A stretch of DNA of 64,000 bases from Thiohalocapsa halophila (lineage in GTDB: Bacteria > Pseudomonadota > Gammaproteobacteria > Chromatiales > Chromatiaceae), in the NCBI RefSeq assembly GCF_016583825.1, contig NZ_NRRV01000001.1, positions 62,001 through 126,000 on the forward strand, written 5' to 3'. The translations under genes were made by a program, and so were the position numbers. Below are positions 50,174-58,518 of this stretch, piece after piece (position 1 is the stretch's first letter; each line of letters begins with the position of its first letter). The notes below the pieces were generated by a model. The model made no database searches, was not told the origin of the DNA, and worked only from the letters and a program-made list of their open reading frames with translations.

Positions 50174-51961
50174 TCAGCTCAGGATCTCGCCAGAGTAGTC
50201 GGCGATGCCGGGGTTGCCCTCGACATTCTTGAGCTTCGGTGTATTGAGCTTGTCGATCTTGACCGTCTTGACGTCCCGCAGGTAGGTGGCGACCGTCTCC
50301 CAGATGGGCTCGCCCGGTGCCTGGCTGCCGACCGTGGCCCAGCCGGAGACGACATAGGTCTTGTCCGCCTCGATCTTGGTGCCGTCGTCGAGCTGCATCT
50401 CGGTGATGCGCTCGCCCATGCCGCCGGTGGGGTCGCAGACGTAGTCGAGACCGCCGACGCGGACCATGTCGCCGCCCTGCTGGATGTAGGGGTCCGGGTT
50501 GAAGAGGTTGTCGCAGACATCCTCCAGGATGGCCTTGATCTCGCTGCCCTTCATCTCCCGGCGGTAGGTTTCCGGATAGGTGATGCAGGTCTGATCCATG
50601 ACGTTGTCCATGGTGATCTTCTGCCCCGGCAGCACCGAGGTGCCCCAGCGGAAGCCGGGCGAGAGGCTGATCTGGGCGTCGTTGACCTTGCGCAGGGCGT
50701 CGCAGATGACCTGGTCGAAGGTGCCGTTGAAGTTGCCGCGTCGATACAGGACCTCCTCTGCTGTGGCCAGCTCCTCGGTGAGCTTGTCGAGGTAGGGCGC
50801 GCGGGTCTCCTCGATGTACTTGGCCATGTCCGCGTCCGCTGGCAGCAGGTTCGAGAACACGGGCAGCAGCCGATAGCGATAATCGCGCAGCTTGCCGTCT
50901 TTGACGTCCAGGTCCATGACGCCCAGGAACTTGCCGTTGGAGCCGGCGTTGGTCACCAGGGTCTTGCCGGAGGCGTTCTCCACGACCGTCGGCGCCGGCA
51001 TGCCGTCGTGGGTATGGCCGCCGAAGATGACGTCGATACCCGTCACCTGGCCCGCCATCTTCAGGTCCACGTCCATGCCGTTGTGGGAGAGCACCACCAC
51101 CAGGTCGGGCTCCTCCTCGGCGCGGATCTTGTCGACAAACTCCTGCATGCGCGCGTCCTGGATGCCGAAGGTCCAGTCCGGGATGAAGCGCTGCGGATTG
51201 GCGATGGGGGTGTAGGGGAAGGCCTGACCGATGACGGCGATGCGGGCGCCGCCGACGTCCTTGATGGTATAGGGCTCGAAGGCGAGGCCGGCGTCCTCCT
51301 GGAAGCCGCCGAAGTCGGCGAATCTGTAGTCGAACAGGGCCTCTTCGCGCACCTTGACGTTCTGCGCCACGAAGTCGCCGTTGAAGGCACCGACGTTCTT
51401 GATGACCTCCTCGTCCAGGTAGGTGAACTCCCAGTGGCCGGTCATGATGTCGACGCCCAGGCGGTTGCAGGCGCCGACCATGTCCATGCCGCGGGTCCAG
51501 TAGGCGGTGCCCGAGCCCTGCCAGGTGTCGCCGCCGTCCAGCAGCAGGCTGTTGCCGTCGCCGCGGTCCGCGCGAATACGGTCTACCAGCGTCTTTAGAT
51601 GCGCGAAGCCGCCGACGGCGCCGTACTGCTCCGCCGCCTCGGCAAAGTTCAGAAACGAGAACGCATGCGCCTGGATGCCGCCCGGCTCGATGTCAAAGTG
51701 CTTCAGCAGCGCCTCGCCCACCAGGTGCGGCGCTTTGCCGAAGGCCGGCCCGATGCCGATGTTGACGTTCGGCTCCCGGAAGTAGATCGGGTTCAGCTGC
51801 GCGTGGCAGTCCGTCATGTGCAACAGGGTCACATTGCCGAACTTGGGCACTTCGTAGAGATCGCTCGGTTGCTTCGCCTGGGCGAACACCGAGCGGGGCA
51901 GCATGCCGGCGGCGCCGGCGAGTCCCATCAGGCGCACGAATTCGCGTCGTGAAATGGACAT
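50174..51961 (-). CDS. soxB: Thiosulfohydrolase SoxB
   Basis: SoxB is the periplasmic dimanganese enzyme that hydrolyses sulfate from the sulfane-bound carrier SoxYZ in thiosulfate oxidation. From the ATG at 51961 (AGAGGAG upstream) it is 595 residues with a twin-arginine signal SRREFVRLMG at residue 4, so it is exported folded by Tat, whose genes lie at 1-3.2 kb. Metal-site motifs: LLHMTDCHAQL, GGDTWQGSG, GHWEFTY, SHNGMDVD and GGHTHDG. It is divergent from the two-component genes and soxXAKL. Confidence 0.97.
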   Translation of the reverse strand: MSISRREFVRLMGLAGAAGMLPRSVFAQAKQPSDLYEVPKFGNVTLLHMTDCHAQLNPIYFREPNVNIGIGPAFGKAPHLVGEALLKHFDIEPGGIQAHAFSFLNFAEAAEQYGAVGGFAHLKTLVDRIRADRGDGNSLLLDGGDTWQGSGTAYWTRGMDMVGACNRLGVDIMTGHWEFTYLDEEVIKNVGAFNGDFVAQNVKVREEALFDYRFADFGGFQEDAGLAFEPYTIKDVGGARIAVIGQAFPYTPIANPQRFIPDWTFGIQDARMQEFVDKIRAEEEPDLVVVLSHNGMDVDLKMAGQVTGIDVIFGGHTHDGMPAPTVVENASGKTLVTNAGSNGKFLGVMDLDVKDGKLRDYRYRLLPVFSNLLPADADMAKYIEETRAPYLDKLTEELATAEEVLYRRGNFNGTFDQVICDALRKVNDAQISLSPGFRWGTSVLPGQKITMDNVMDQTCITYPETYRREMKGSEIKAILEDVCDNLFNPDPYIQQGGDMVRVGGLDYVCDPTGGMGERITEMQLDDGTKIEADKTYVVSGWATVGSQAPGEPIWETVATYLRDVKTVKIDKLNTPKLKNVEGNPGIADYSGEILS

Positions 51962-52110
51962 TCGGTTATGATCTCCTCTGGTTTTCACTTAGGGCGGCTG
52001 GGGCAGACCCGGAGCGCCGCAGCCTCAGGGCGCGAGGGGCGGGACACCGACAGGGGCGCAAACATCACCGCCGCTGCACAGATCCGGATGGGATCGAAGG
52101 CCGCAATAGT

Positions 52111-54432
52111 ATGCATGTGCAGGTGTCGGATTTGCCAACAACAGGCCACCGCCGCAGCGCCGACACCGCCAGGACCGCCGCCAAACGCTTGACCGCCCGC
52201 CAGATGCCGGCATCGATCCTGTTTCTTGCTTTGCTTGTTTGCGCGGCGCTGCCGGGCGCTGCGCCAGCCGATGCGCCAACGGCCACCGACCGGCAGGTCC
52301 TGATCGGTGTGCTGAGCCACCGCGGCGATGCCCGCACGCGCAGCGCCTGGCAGCCTACCGCGGACTACCTGAGCGCACAGGTGCCGGGCGCTCACTTCAC
52401 TGTCGTCCCGCTGGACTTCGCCGCCGTCGAGCCAGCAGTGGCCGCGGGCAGCGTCGATTTCGTGCTGGTCAACCCCGCAATCTACGTGGCGTTGGAGCAG
52501 GAGCACGGCGTGTCGCGCATCGCAACCTTGCGCAACGGCTCCGGCGAGCACGCGCGCAACCTCTTCGGTGGCGTCATCTTCACACGCGCGGAGCGCGACG
52601 ATATCCAGCGCATCGAAGACTTGGCCGGCAAGCGCTTCATGGCGGTGGACCCCAACTCTCTGGGCGGGTTCGAGATGGCGCAGGCCGAGCTGCTGCAGCG
52701 CGGCATCGACCTCACCGACGATCTGAGCTCCCTGGCCTTCGGCGGCATTCACGACGCCGTCGTGCTGGCCGTGCGCGACGGCGAGGTGGACGCCGGCACC
52801 GTGCGCACCGAGGTGCTGGAGCAGATGGCCGCGGCCGGCGTCATCGACCTCGCGGACTTCAAAGTGCTCGGCGCCCGTGACACACCGGGCTTCGCGCCGC
52901 TGCACAGCACCCCCCTGTACCCGGAATGGCCCTTCAGCAAGCTCGATGGCACGCCCATGGACCTGGCGCAGTCCGTGGCCGTGGCGCTGCTGCGCATGCC
53001 CGCGGACGGGCCCGCCGCACGCGCGGGCGGCTATGCGGGCTGGACCGTCCCCCTGGACTATCAGCCCGTGCACCAGCTGCTGCGCGCGCTCCAGCGTGCA
53101 CCCTACGACGACGCGACGCCCTTTACGCTGGCGGACGCGCTGGCCAAGTATTGGCTGGCGGTGGTCATCGGCACGCTGGCACTGCTGACCATGGCCCTGC
53201 TCACTAGCCGGGTGCTGCAGCTGAATCAGCGCCTGAGCCGCGCCAACACCCGCTTGGAGCGGCGCCACCAGCTGATCCTGGACTCCGTCGCCGAGGGCAT
53301 CTACGGCGTGGATCTCAACGGCTGCACCACCTTCGTCAACAAGGCCATGGAGCGCATGACCGGCTGGCGTGCCGAAGAGCTGATCGGCAACGAGACCCAC
53401 GAGATCCTCCATCACACCCGCCCCGACGGCGAGCCGCATCCGCGCGAGGACTGCCCGGTCTGCGCCACCTTCGGCGACGAGCAGTCGCGCTTCGTGGACG
53501 ACGACATCGTCTGGCGGCGCGACGGCACCAGCTTTCCCGTGGAGTACAGCGCCACGCCCATCCGCGACGAGCAGGGCCAGACCCTCGGCACCGTCGTCGT
53601 CTGCCGTGACATCACCGAGCGCCGCGAGGCCGCCGAGCGCTTCCGCCGCCAGGAGGCCGAGCAGGCGCACTTCACGCGGCTGTCCACGCTGGGTGAAATG
53701 GCCTCGGGCATCGCCCACGAGCTGAACCAGCCGCTGACGGCCATCACCACCAACGCCCGTGCCTGCGTGCGTATGATCGACGCCGCGCGCGCCGACACCG
53801 GCACCTGCAAAGAGGTGATGGACAAGATCGCCGAGCAGGCGGAGCGCGCCGGCGAGGTGATCCGCCATATTCGGCGCTTCGTGCGCAAAGAAGAGCCGGA
53901 GATGGCCCCCGTCACCGTGACGGACATGTTCGAGACCGTGCTGGTGCTCATGCGCCAGGACGCCCGCCGCGCCGGTGTCGCCCTGCATCGCCAGATCGGC
54001 TTCGGCGCCGACACCGTGATGGCGCAGCGCACCCAGATCGAGCAAGTCCTGCTGAACCTGGTGCGCAACGCCGTCGAGGCCATGGCCGATCAGCCCCGCG
54101 AGCGGCGGGTGCTGCTGCTCGCCCGGCGTAACGGCGATGTGGTGGAGATCCGGGTCGTGGACACCGGCCCGGGACTCGGCAAAGGCTCCCCGGAGCACCT
54201 GTTCGAGCCCTTCGTTACGACCAAGCCACAGGGACTCGGTGTCGGACTCTCCATCAGCCACGGCATCGTCGAAGCCCACGGCGGGCGCCTGCGGGTGGAC
54301 TCGACGCCGGGCATCGGTGCGACCTTCTTCTTCAGCCTGCCCTATGTCGACAAGCGCCACGGGGTGACTCCCACCGCCGTGCCATTACAATCCGACGGTA
54401 ACGAGACCGACCATGCCGGAGAGCACGCATGA
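52111..54432 (+). CDS. Sensor histidine kinase with PhnD-like periplasmic domain (TtrS/ThsS type)
   Basis: From the ATG at 52111 (an alternative at 52204 starts at the signal sequence ILFLALLVCAALPG) the 773-residue protein has a PhnD-like substrate-binding domain (about 65-310; VLIGVLSHRGDA, VNPAIYVALEQEHG), a membrane helix (about 350-370), a PAS domain with a HPREDCPVC segment, a HisKA box (GIAHELNQPLTAI) and a HATPase. This architecture is that of the tetrathionate sensor TtrS and the thiosulfate sensor ThsS. Lying between soxB and soxXA, it probably senses a sulfur oxyanion. Confidence 0.88.
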   Translation: MHVQVSDLPTTGHRRSADTARTAAKRLTARQMPASILFLALLVCAALPGAAPADAPTATDRQVLIGVLSHRGDARTRSAWQPTADYLSAQVPGAHFTVVPLDFAAVEPAVAAGSVDFVLVNPAIYVALEQEHGVSRIATLRNGSGEHARNLFGGVIFTRAERDDIQRIEDLAGKRFMAVDPNSLGGFEMAQAELLQRGIDLTDDLSSLAFGGIHDAVVLAVRDGEVDAGTVRTEVLEQMAAAGVIDLADFKVLGARDTPGFAPLHSTPLYPEWPFSKLDGTPMDLAQSVAVALLRMPADGPAARAGGYAGWTVPLDYQPVHQLLRALQRAPYDDATPFTLADALAKYWLAVVIGTLALLTMALLTSRVLQLNQRLSRANTRLERRHQLILDSVAEGIYGVDLNGCTTFVNKAMERMTGWRAEELIGNETHEILHHTRPDGEPHPREDCPVCATFGDEQSRFVDDDIVWRRDGTSFPVEYSATPIRDEQGQTLGTVVVCRDITERREAAERFRRQEAEQAHFTRLSTLGEMASGIAHELNQPLTAITTNARACVRMIDAARADTGTCKEVMDKIAEQAERAGEVIRHIRRFVRKEEPEMAPVTVTDMFETVLVLMRQDARRAGVALHRQIGFGADTVMAQRTQIEQVLLNLVRNAVEAMADQPRERRVLLLARRNGDVVEIRVVDTGPGLGKGSPEHLFEPFVTTKPQGLGVGLSISHGIVEAHGGRLRVDSTPGIGATFFFSLPYVDKRHGVTPTAVPLQSDGNETDHAGEHA

Positions 54433-55064
54433 GCAAAGATCCGACGGTGTTCATCGTCGATGACGACGACGAGGTCCGCGAGGCCATCGGGCTGTTGATG
54501 GACTCCGTGGGCCTCGCCGCCGAGACCTTCGATTCTGCCTGGGCGTTTTTGAACTGCTTCGACCCCGAGCGCCCGGGGTGCCTGGTGCTCGATGTGCGCA
54601 TGCGCCACATGAGCGGCCTGGAGCTCCAAGAGCGCCTGTCCGAAGAGCCGCTGCATCCGCCCATCATCATCATCACGGGCCATGGCGACGTGCCCATGGC
54701 CGTGCGGGCGGTGAAAAATGGCGCGGTGGACTTCATCGAAAAGCCGTTCAACGACCAGGCCATGTTGGACGCCGTGCACCGCGCGCTGGAAGTGGACGGC
54801 GACCAGCGCGGCCACGCGCTGGAGGTCGCCCAGATTCAGGACCGCGTCGAGCGGCTCACCAAGCGCGAGCGCGAGGTGCTGGATCAGATCCTCGCCGGCA
54901 AGCGCAACAAGGTCATCGCTGCCGATCTGGGCATCAGCCAGTCCACGGTGGAAGCCCATCGCGCCAAGGTCATGGAGAAGCTGGAGGCCCGGTCCTTGTC
55001 CGAGCTGATGCGCATGATGCTGATGCTCTATCCGGACCGCGCCAAGAGCGCCCAGGAGGGCTGA
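54429..55064 (+). CDS. FixJ-family response regulator (TtrR/ThsR type)
   Basis: The 211-residue protein has a receiver domain with Asp55 as phospho-acceptor (VLDVRM), Lys in the KPF motif, and a LuxR-type HTH (LTKREREVLDQILAGKRNKVIAADLGISQSTVEAHR). It overlaps the sensor gene by four bases, so they form one two-component unit. Probable targets are the neighbouring soxB and soxXAKL promoters; candidate binding repeats lie at 55190-55262. Confidence 0.92.
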   Translation: MSKDPTVFIVDDDDEVREAIGLLMDSVGLAAETFDSAWAFLNCFDPERPGCLVLDVRMRHMSGLELQERLSEEPLHPPIIIITGHGDVPMAVRAVKNGAVDFIEKPFNDQAMLDAVHRALEVDGDQRGHALEVAQIQDRVERLTKREREVLDQILAGKRNKVIAADLGISQSTVEAHRAKVMEKLEARSLSELMRMMLMLYPDRAKSAQEG

Positions 55065-55091
55065 GATCGGCGCGGCGAAGCCCCTGCGCAC

Positions 55092-55128
55092 GCCGTCGGC
55101 ATGCACCGCTGCGGTGCATGCCGACGGC
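55092..55128. other. Perfect 17-bp palindrome after the response-regulator gene
   Basis: GCCGTCGGCATGCACCG (55092-55108) is perfectly inverted at 55112-55128 around a 3-base loop, 28 bp after the stop codon. It would make a very stable hairpin, but there is no T-run, so it is either a Rho-type 3' end structure or a large operator. Confidence 0.7.
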
Positions 55129-55189
55129 CAGGCCGGGGAATTTATCGAGCTGTATGGCGTCTGACTCCGACGTGGCCGCAACCGGCGCG

Positions 55190-55262
55190 GCAAAACCTTG
55201 CGTTTTGTCTATGGCGCGGGCACCATCCGCGGCGTCGAGCGGGCAGCACAATGACAAAACGC
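55190..55262 (+). promoter_or_regulatory. Candidate operator repeats upstream of soxX
   Basis: GCGTTTTGTC (55200-55209) is perfectly inverted as GACAAAACGC (55253-55262), 43 bp apart, and a further CAAAAC half site (55191-55196) faces the first copy (CAAAAC-N5-GTTTTG). These A/T runs stand out in GC-rich DNA, 187-259 bp before soxX. They may be sites for the adjacent FixJ-type regulator; no promoter motif is clear. Confidence 0.45.
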
Positions 55263-55448
55263 GGGGCTCGCACCACCGCCGACCCGCCACTGTCCCTCAC
55301 GGTCAAATCACAACAACCAAGCCACTGCGCCCTGCTCGGTCCCATGACCGGCGTTGCACGACAAGGGCCAAGCGAGCCAACCGGTGCCGTCGCAACGACG
55401 GTGTCCGTCGAAACGAGCCATAACCCGACAAACCTCAGGAGGTATTGC

Positions 55449-55820
55449 ATGCCCTTCAAACAGCCGTTGCTCGCCGTCTCGGCGGCGACACTCCTGACCC
55501 TGGCCGCCGCCGGTGCCCAGGCCGAAATGCCCGAGATGGAGCTGAACGGCAACGTGGAAGCGGGCAAGGAAGTCGCCCTGGACCGCTCACGCGGCAACTG
55601 CATCGCCTGTCATGTCATGCCCGATGGGGAGGCACCCGGCGCCATCGGGCCGGCCTTGGTCGCCATGCAGACCCGCTATCCGAGCAAGGAGGATCTGGCT
55701 GTGCAGATCTGGGATCCAACCATTAAGAACCCGGGAGTCGTGATGCCGCCCTTCGGCAGGCACGGCATTCTGAGCGACAAGGAGTTCATCGACGTCGTCG
55801 AGTACATCTGGCAGCTGTGA
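55449..55820 (+). CDS. soxX: Thiosulfate-oxidation cytochrome c SoxX
   Basis: SoxX is the small haem subunit of SoxXA, which couples thiosulfate to SoxYZ. The 123-residue protein has a signal peptide (cleavage near AQAE, residue 25), the haem site Cys51-x2-Cys54-His55 (CIACH) and probable distal ligand Met99 (VVMPPFG). A strong AGGAGGT precedes the ATG. It begins the soxXAKL run. Confidence 0.96.
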   Translation: MPFKQPLLAVSAATLLTLAAAGAQAEMPEMELNGNVEAGKEVALDRSRGNCIACHVMPDGEAPGAIGPALVAMQTRYPSKEDLAVQIWDPTIKNPGVVMPPFGRHGILSDKEFIDVVEYIWQL

Positions 55821-55960
55821 CCGCCCGGCACGCGCGGGCGTCGGCACGCCCGCATGACGCCGACAGCGGGGAATACGGCAGCCCGCCGTCAGCCGCGCAG
55901 CGGCCATAGCACCGCCACCGGCGACGACCCCGCGAACTTCTCATCGGAGACCGCAACCCC

Positions 55961-56797
55961 ATGAACAAGACCATCACCACCATCACCGCCGCCTGTGTCG
56001 GCGGACTGCTGGCCGCGCCCCTGTTCGCCAGCCCGGAGGAAGACCGCGAGGTCTGGCAAGCATACTTCCAGCAGCGCTTCCCGCAAGTCGAAAAAGACGA
56101 GTTCGTCAACGGCGTTTATTCCATTGACCCGGTGGGCCGCGAGAACTGGGAGGCCATCGAAGAGTTCCCGCCCTACGAGGCCGCCATCTCCGACGGCGAG
56201 GAGATGTGGGGCACGCCCTTCGCCAACGGCAAGACCTACAAGGACTGCTTCCCGGAGGGCCCGGGTGTCGCCGCCGACTACCCCCATTGGGACAAGGAAA
56301 AGGGCATGGTCATGACCCTGCCGCTGGCCATCAACAATTGTCGCGAGGCCAATGGCGAGGAGCCGCTCAAGTACAAAAAGGGACCCATCAACGACATCCT
56401 GGCCTATATGGCCTACGAGTCCCGCGGCGACGTCGTCGATGTCGAGATCCCCGAAGACGACCCCCGCGCCCTGGATGCCTACCAGAAGGGCAAGGAGTTC
56501 TACTTCGCCCGCCGCGGCCAGCTCAACTTCTCCTGCGCCAGCTGCCACGTCGGCAACTCCGGCAGCACGCTGCGCACCGAGATCCTGAGCCCCGCCTTCG
56601 GCCACACCACCCACTTCCCGGTATACCGCTCCAAGTGGGGGGCCATGGGCACGCTGCACCGCCGCTACTCCGGCTGCAATAAGCAGGTACGCGCCAAGCC
56701 TTTCCCCGCGCAGGGCGAGGAGTACCGCAACCTCGAGTACTTCATGACCTACATGAACAACGGCCTGGAGCTGAACGGCCCAGGCGCGCGTAAATAA
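55961..56797 (+). CDS. soxA: Sulfur oxidation c-type cytochrome SoxA (monohaem form)
   Basis: SoxA is the catalytic subunit of SoxXA. The 278-residue protein has a signal peptide (to about residue 23), a single haem site Cys192-x2-Cys195-His196 and the active-site Cys239 (SGCNKQ), normally a persulfide haem ligand. The N-terminal repeat has Cys96 and Cys127 in place of a haem motif, as in monohaem SoxA. It follows soxX by 140 bp. Confidence 0.96.
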   Translation: MNKTITTITAACVGGLLAAPLFASPEEDREVWQAYFQQRFPQVEKDEFVNGVYSIDPVGRENWEAIEEFPPYEAAISDGEEMWGTPFANGKTYKDCFPEGPGVAADYPHWDKEKGMVMTLPLAINNCREANGEEPLKYKKGPINDILAYMAYESRGDVVDVEIPEDDPRALDAYQKGKEFYFARRGQLNFSCASCHVGNSGSTLRTEILSPAFGHTTHFPVYRSKWGAMGTLHRRYSGCNKQVRAKPFPAQGEEYRNLEYFMTYMNNGLELNGPGARK

Positions 56798-56811
56798 CGA
56801 GCCACCCGACT

Positions 56812-56874
56812 GAGCCCGGCCGACGCGCTGGCTGTGCCCGCACGCACGCACGCAGCGCAGCTCGGACCGGGCTC
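56812..56874 (+). other. Long-range stem in the soxA-soxK spacer
   Basis: GAGCCCGG (56812-56819) pairs with CCGGGCTC (56867-56874), closing a 47-base loop that contains a CGCA-repeat stretch. It occupies most of the 104-bp gap between soxA and soxK and ends just before the soxK ribosome site; it may tune relative expression. Confidence 0.35.
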
Positions 56875-56901
56875 GACCCGCACGAGAGGAGTTGCAAATA
56901 G

Positions 56902-57462
56902 ATGAAAATGACCAGGCTTGCCACAGACCTGATCCTGATCGTTCTGCTGGTCGCCGTACCGCTGACCAGCGCCTGGGCCACCACCCGCACCGAAGCCGAG
57001 GAAGCCATTGCCGAAGCCGAAGCAATGCATGAGAAGGCCCTGGCCGCAGGCGCCGAAGACAGCCAAGCGCAGGACATGATCGACGAGGCCAAGTCCCTGC
57101 TGCCTTCCCGGCAATACACCAAGGCGCGAATGATTGCGCAATGGGCAGTCCGTCAGTCGGAGTTCGCAATCAAGGTCGCTGAAGGCGATGCCACCGTCGA
57201 GGAAGACAAACAAGCCCAGGCCGAATCCCTCATCGCAGCGGCGGAAGAGGCCCGCAAGAAGGCCGCTTCCGTCGGGGGCGAGTGGCGCGACACCGCCAAA
57301 ATGATCAAGAGCGCGCGCACGCTGGCTGGTGCCGGCGAATTCGACGAGGCCATCAAAGCCGCCGCAGCAGCCAAGTTCCAGGCAGAGCGCGGCTACGAGC
57401 AGGCCATGGAAGAGAAGGGCGCTGGCTTCCCCGACTTCATGCGGAAGGCCATACAGGAATGA
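56902..57462 (+). CDS. soxK: SoxXA-binding protein SoxK, internally duplicated
   Basis: The 186-residue protein has a signal peptide (to about residue 26) and is otherwise helical. The C-terminal part (GGEWRDTAKMIKSA through RGYEQAMEEKGAGFPDFM) resembles SoxK, the roughly 100-residue protein that binds and activates SoxXA. Residues 32-93 and 107-168 align without gaps (AEEAIAEAEAMHEKA with AESLIAAAEEARKKA), so the domain is present twice and the protein is nearly double the usual size. The position between soxA and soxL supports the call. Confidence 0.75.
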   Translation: MKMTRLATDLILIVLLVAVPLTSAWATTRTEAEEAIAEAEAMHEKALAAGAEDSQAQDMIDEAKSLLPSRQYTKARMIAQWAVRQSEFAIKVAEGDATVEEDKQAQAESLIAAAEEARKKAASVGGEWRDTAKMIKSARTLAGAGEFDEAIKAAAAAKFQAERGYEQAMEEKGAGFPDFMRKAIQE

Positions 57463-57521
57463 CGCCCGCCCAGCGCCTGCTGCGTCCCGACCTAATTCGC
57501 CCGCGAGAGGAGACAGAAACA

Positions 57522-58220
57522 ATGACCAATGCCATCACCCGTCCCGCGCTCCAACGCCAGGCCCTGCGGCTGGGTGCCACGGTCTGCGGCCTGCTGGCCG
57601 CCGGCCTCGCCTGGGGTGCCGACAACATGATCGCGCCGGGCCTCGAATCCGTCGAGGTCGCGCACGACGGCGAGATGGTCGTCGTCAAGCGCGGCCACAA
57701 CCTCGATGCCACGCTGCCGGAGGCATTCCAGAAGACCGAGCGCGGCTGCCCGCCCTTCTGTGTGCAGCCCATGGAGGCCCTACCCGGCATCGACACCGTC
57801 GGCGAGCTGGAGGTGCTGCAGTACCTGGAGCGTATGACGGCCGGCGACGAGCGCATCATGCTCATCGACTCCCGGACCCCGGATTGGGTCATGCGCGGCA
57901 CCATTCCGGGGGCCGTCAATGTCCCCTGGAACAAGATCAACACCGACGCCGCCGGCACCTTCGAGACCCCCGGCGAGGCGGACACCCTGGTGCAGATCCT
58001 CGCCGATCAATTCGGGGCGGACTACGACGCCGGCAGCGACAAGTGGGACTTCAGTGAGGCCAAGACGCTGATCCTCTTCTGCAACGGTATCTGGTGCCCG
58101 CAGTCCACCGCCAACCTCAGGACCCTGGCCGACATGGGGTATCCCCTGCACAAGCTGAAGTGGTACCGGGGTGGCATGCAGGACTGGGTGAGTGTCGGCC
58201 TGACGACCGTCAAGCCCTGA
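57522..58220 (+). CDS. soxL: Rhodanese-like protein SoxL
   Basis: SoxL is a periplasmic sulfurtransferase linked to Sox. The 232-residue protein has a signal peptide (to about residue 32) and one rhodanese domain with the RIMLIDSRTPDWVMRGTIPGAVN entry and active-site loop Cys187-NGIW-Cys192-P. Another cysteine pair lies at 76 and 80 (RGCPPFC). GAGAGGAGA precedes the ATG. It ends the soxXAKL run and is followed at once by a terminator. Confidence 0.93.
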   Translation: MTNAITRPALQRQALRLGATVCGLLAAGLAWGADNMIAPGLESVEVAHDGEMVVVKRGHNLDATLPEAFQKTERGCPPFCVQPMEALPGIDTVGELEVLQYLERMTAGDERIMLIDSRTPDWVMRGTIPGAVNVPWNKINTDAAGTFETPGEADTLVQILADQFGADYDAGSDKWDFSEAKTLILFCNGIWCPQSTANLRTLADMGYPLHKLKWYRGGMQDWVSVGLTTVKP

Positions 58221-58251
58221 GCGTCTCCCCGCTCACCCACCCGCACTTCCC

Positions 58252-58276
58252 AAGGCGCCCGCGGGGCGCCTTTTTT
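58252..58276 (+). terminator. Rho-independent terminator of the sox operon
   Basis: AAGGCGCCC (58252-58260) pairs with GGGCGCCTT (58264-58272) around a GCG loop and is followed by T-rich sequence (six T at 58271-58276), 31 bp after the soxL stop. It is the clearest intrinsic terminator in the window. Confidence 0.9.
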
Positions 58277-58518
58277 GTCTCCCACCTTTTTTCACCCAAT
58301 CACCGGCGCAGCCGCCAAGCCGGCCACCCAGCGAACCGCATCCCACCGTCTCACCCGCCGTCTCCCCCACCATCTCCCTGGAGCGCCGGGCGCTCAATCC
58401 TCAGCATTGACGCTGGTCGTCTCGGGCGCGCCGGCGTTCGGCTATATTGCGGCGTTACTTCCAACGGGTTGCGAGTCCGTCACGGGCGCGCCCGACCACC
58501 GCGCTGAGGCCTGCTGCA

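Noticed and set aside
50066..51598. A 510-residue open frame on the plus strand
   Set aside because: It is antisense to soxB, whose protein is fully recognisable.
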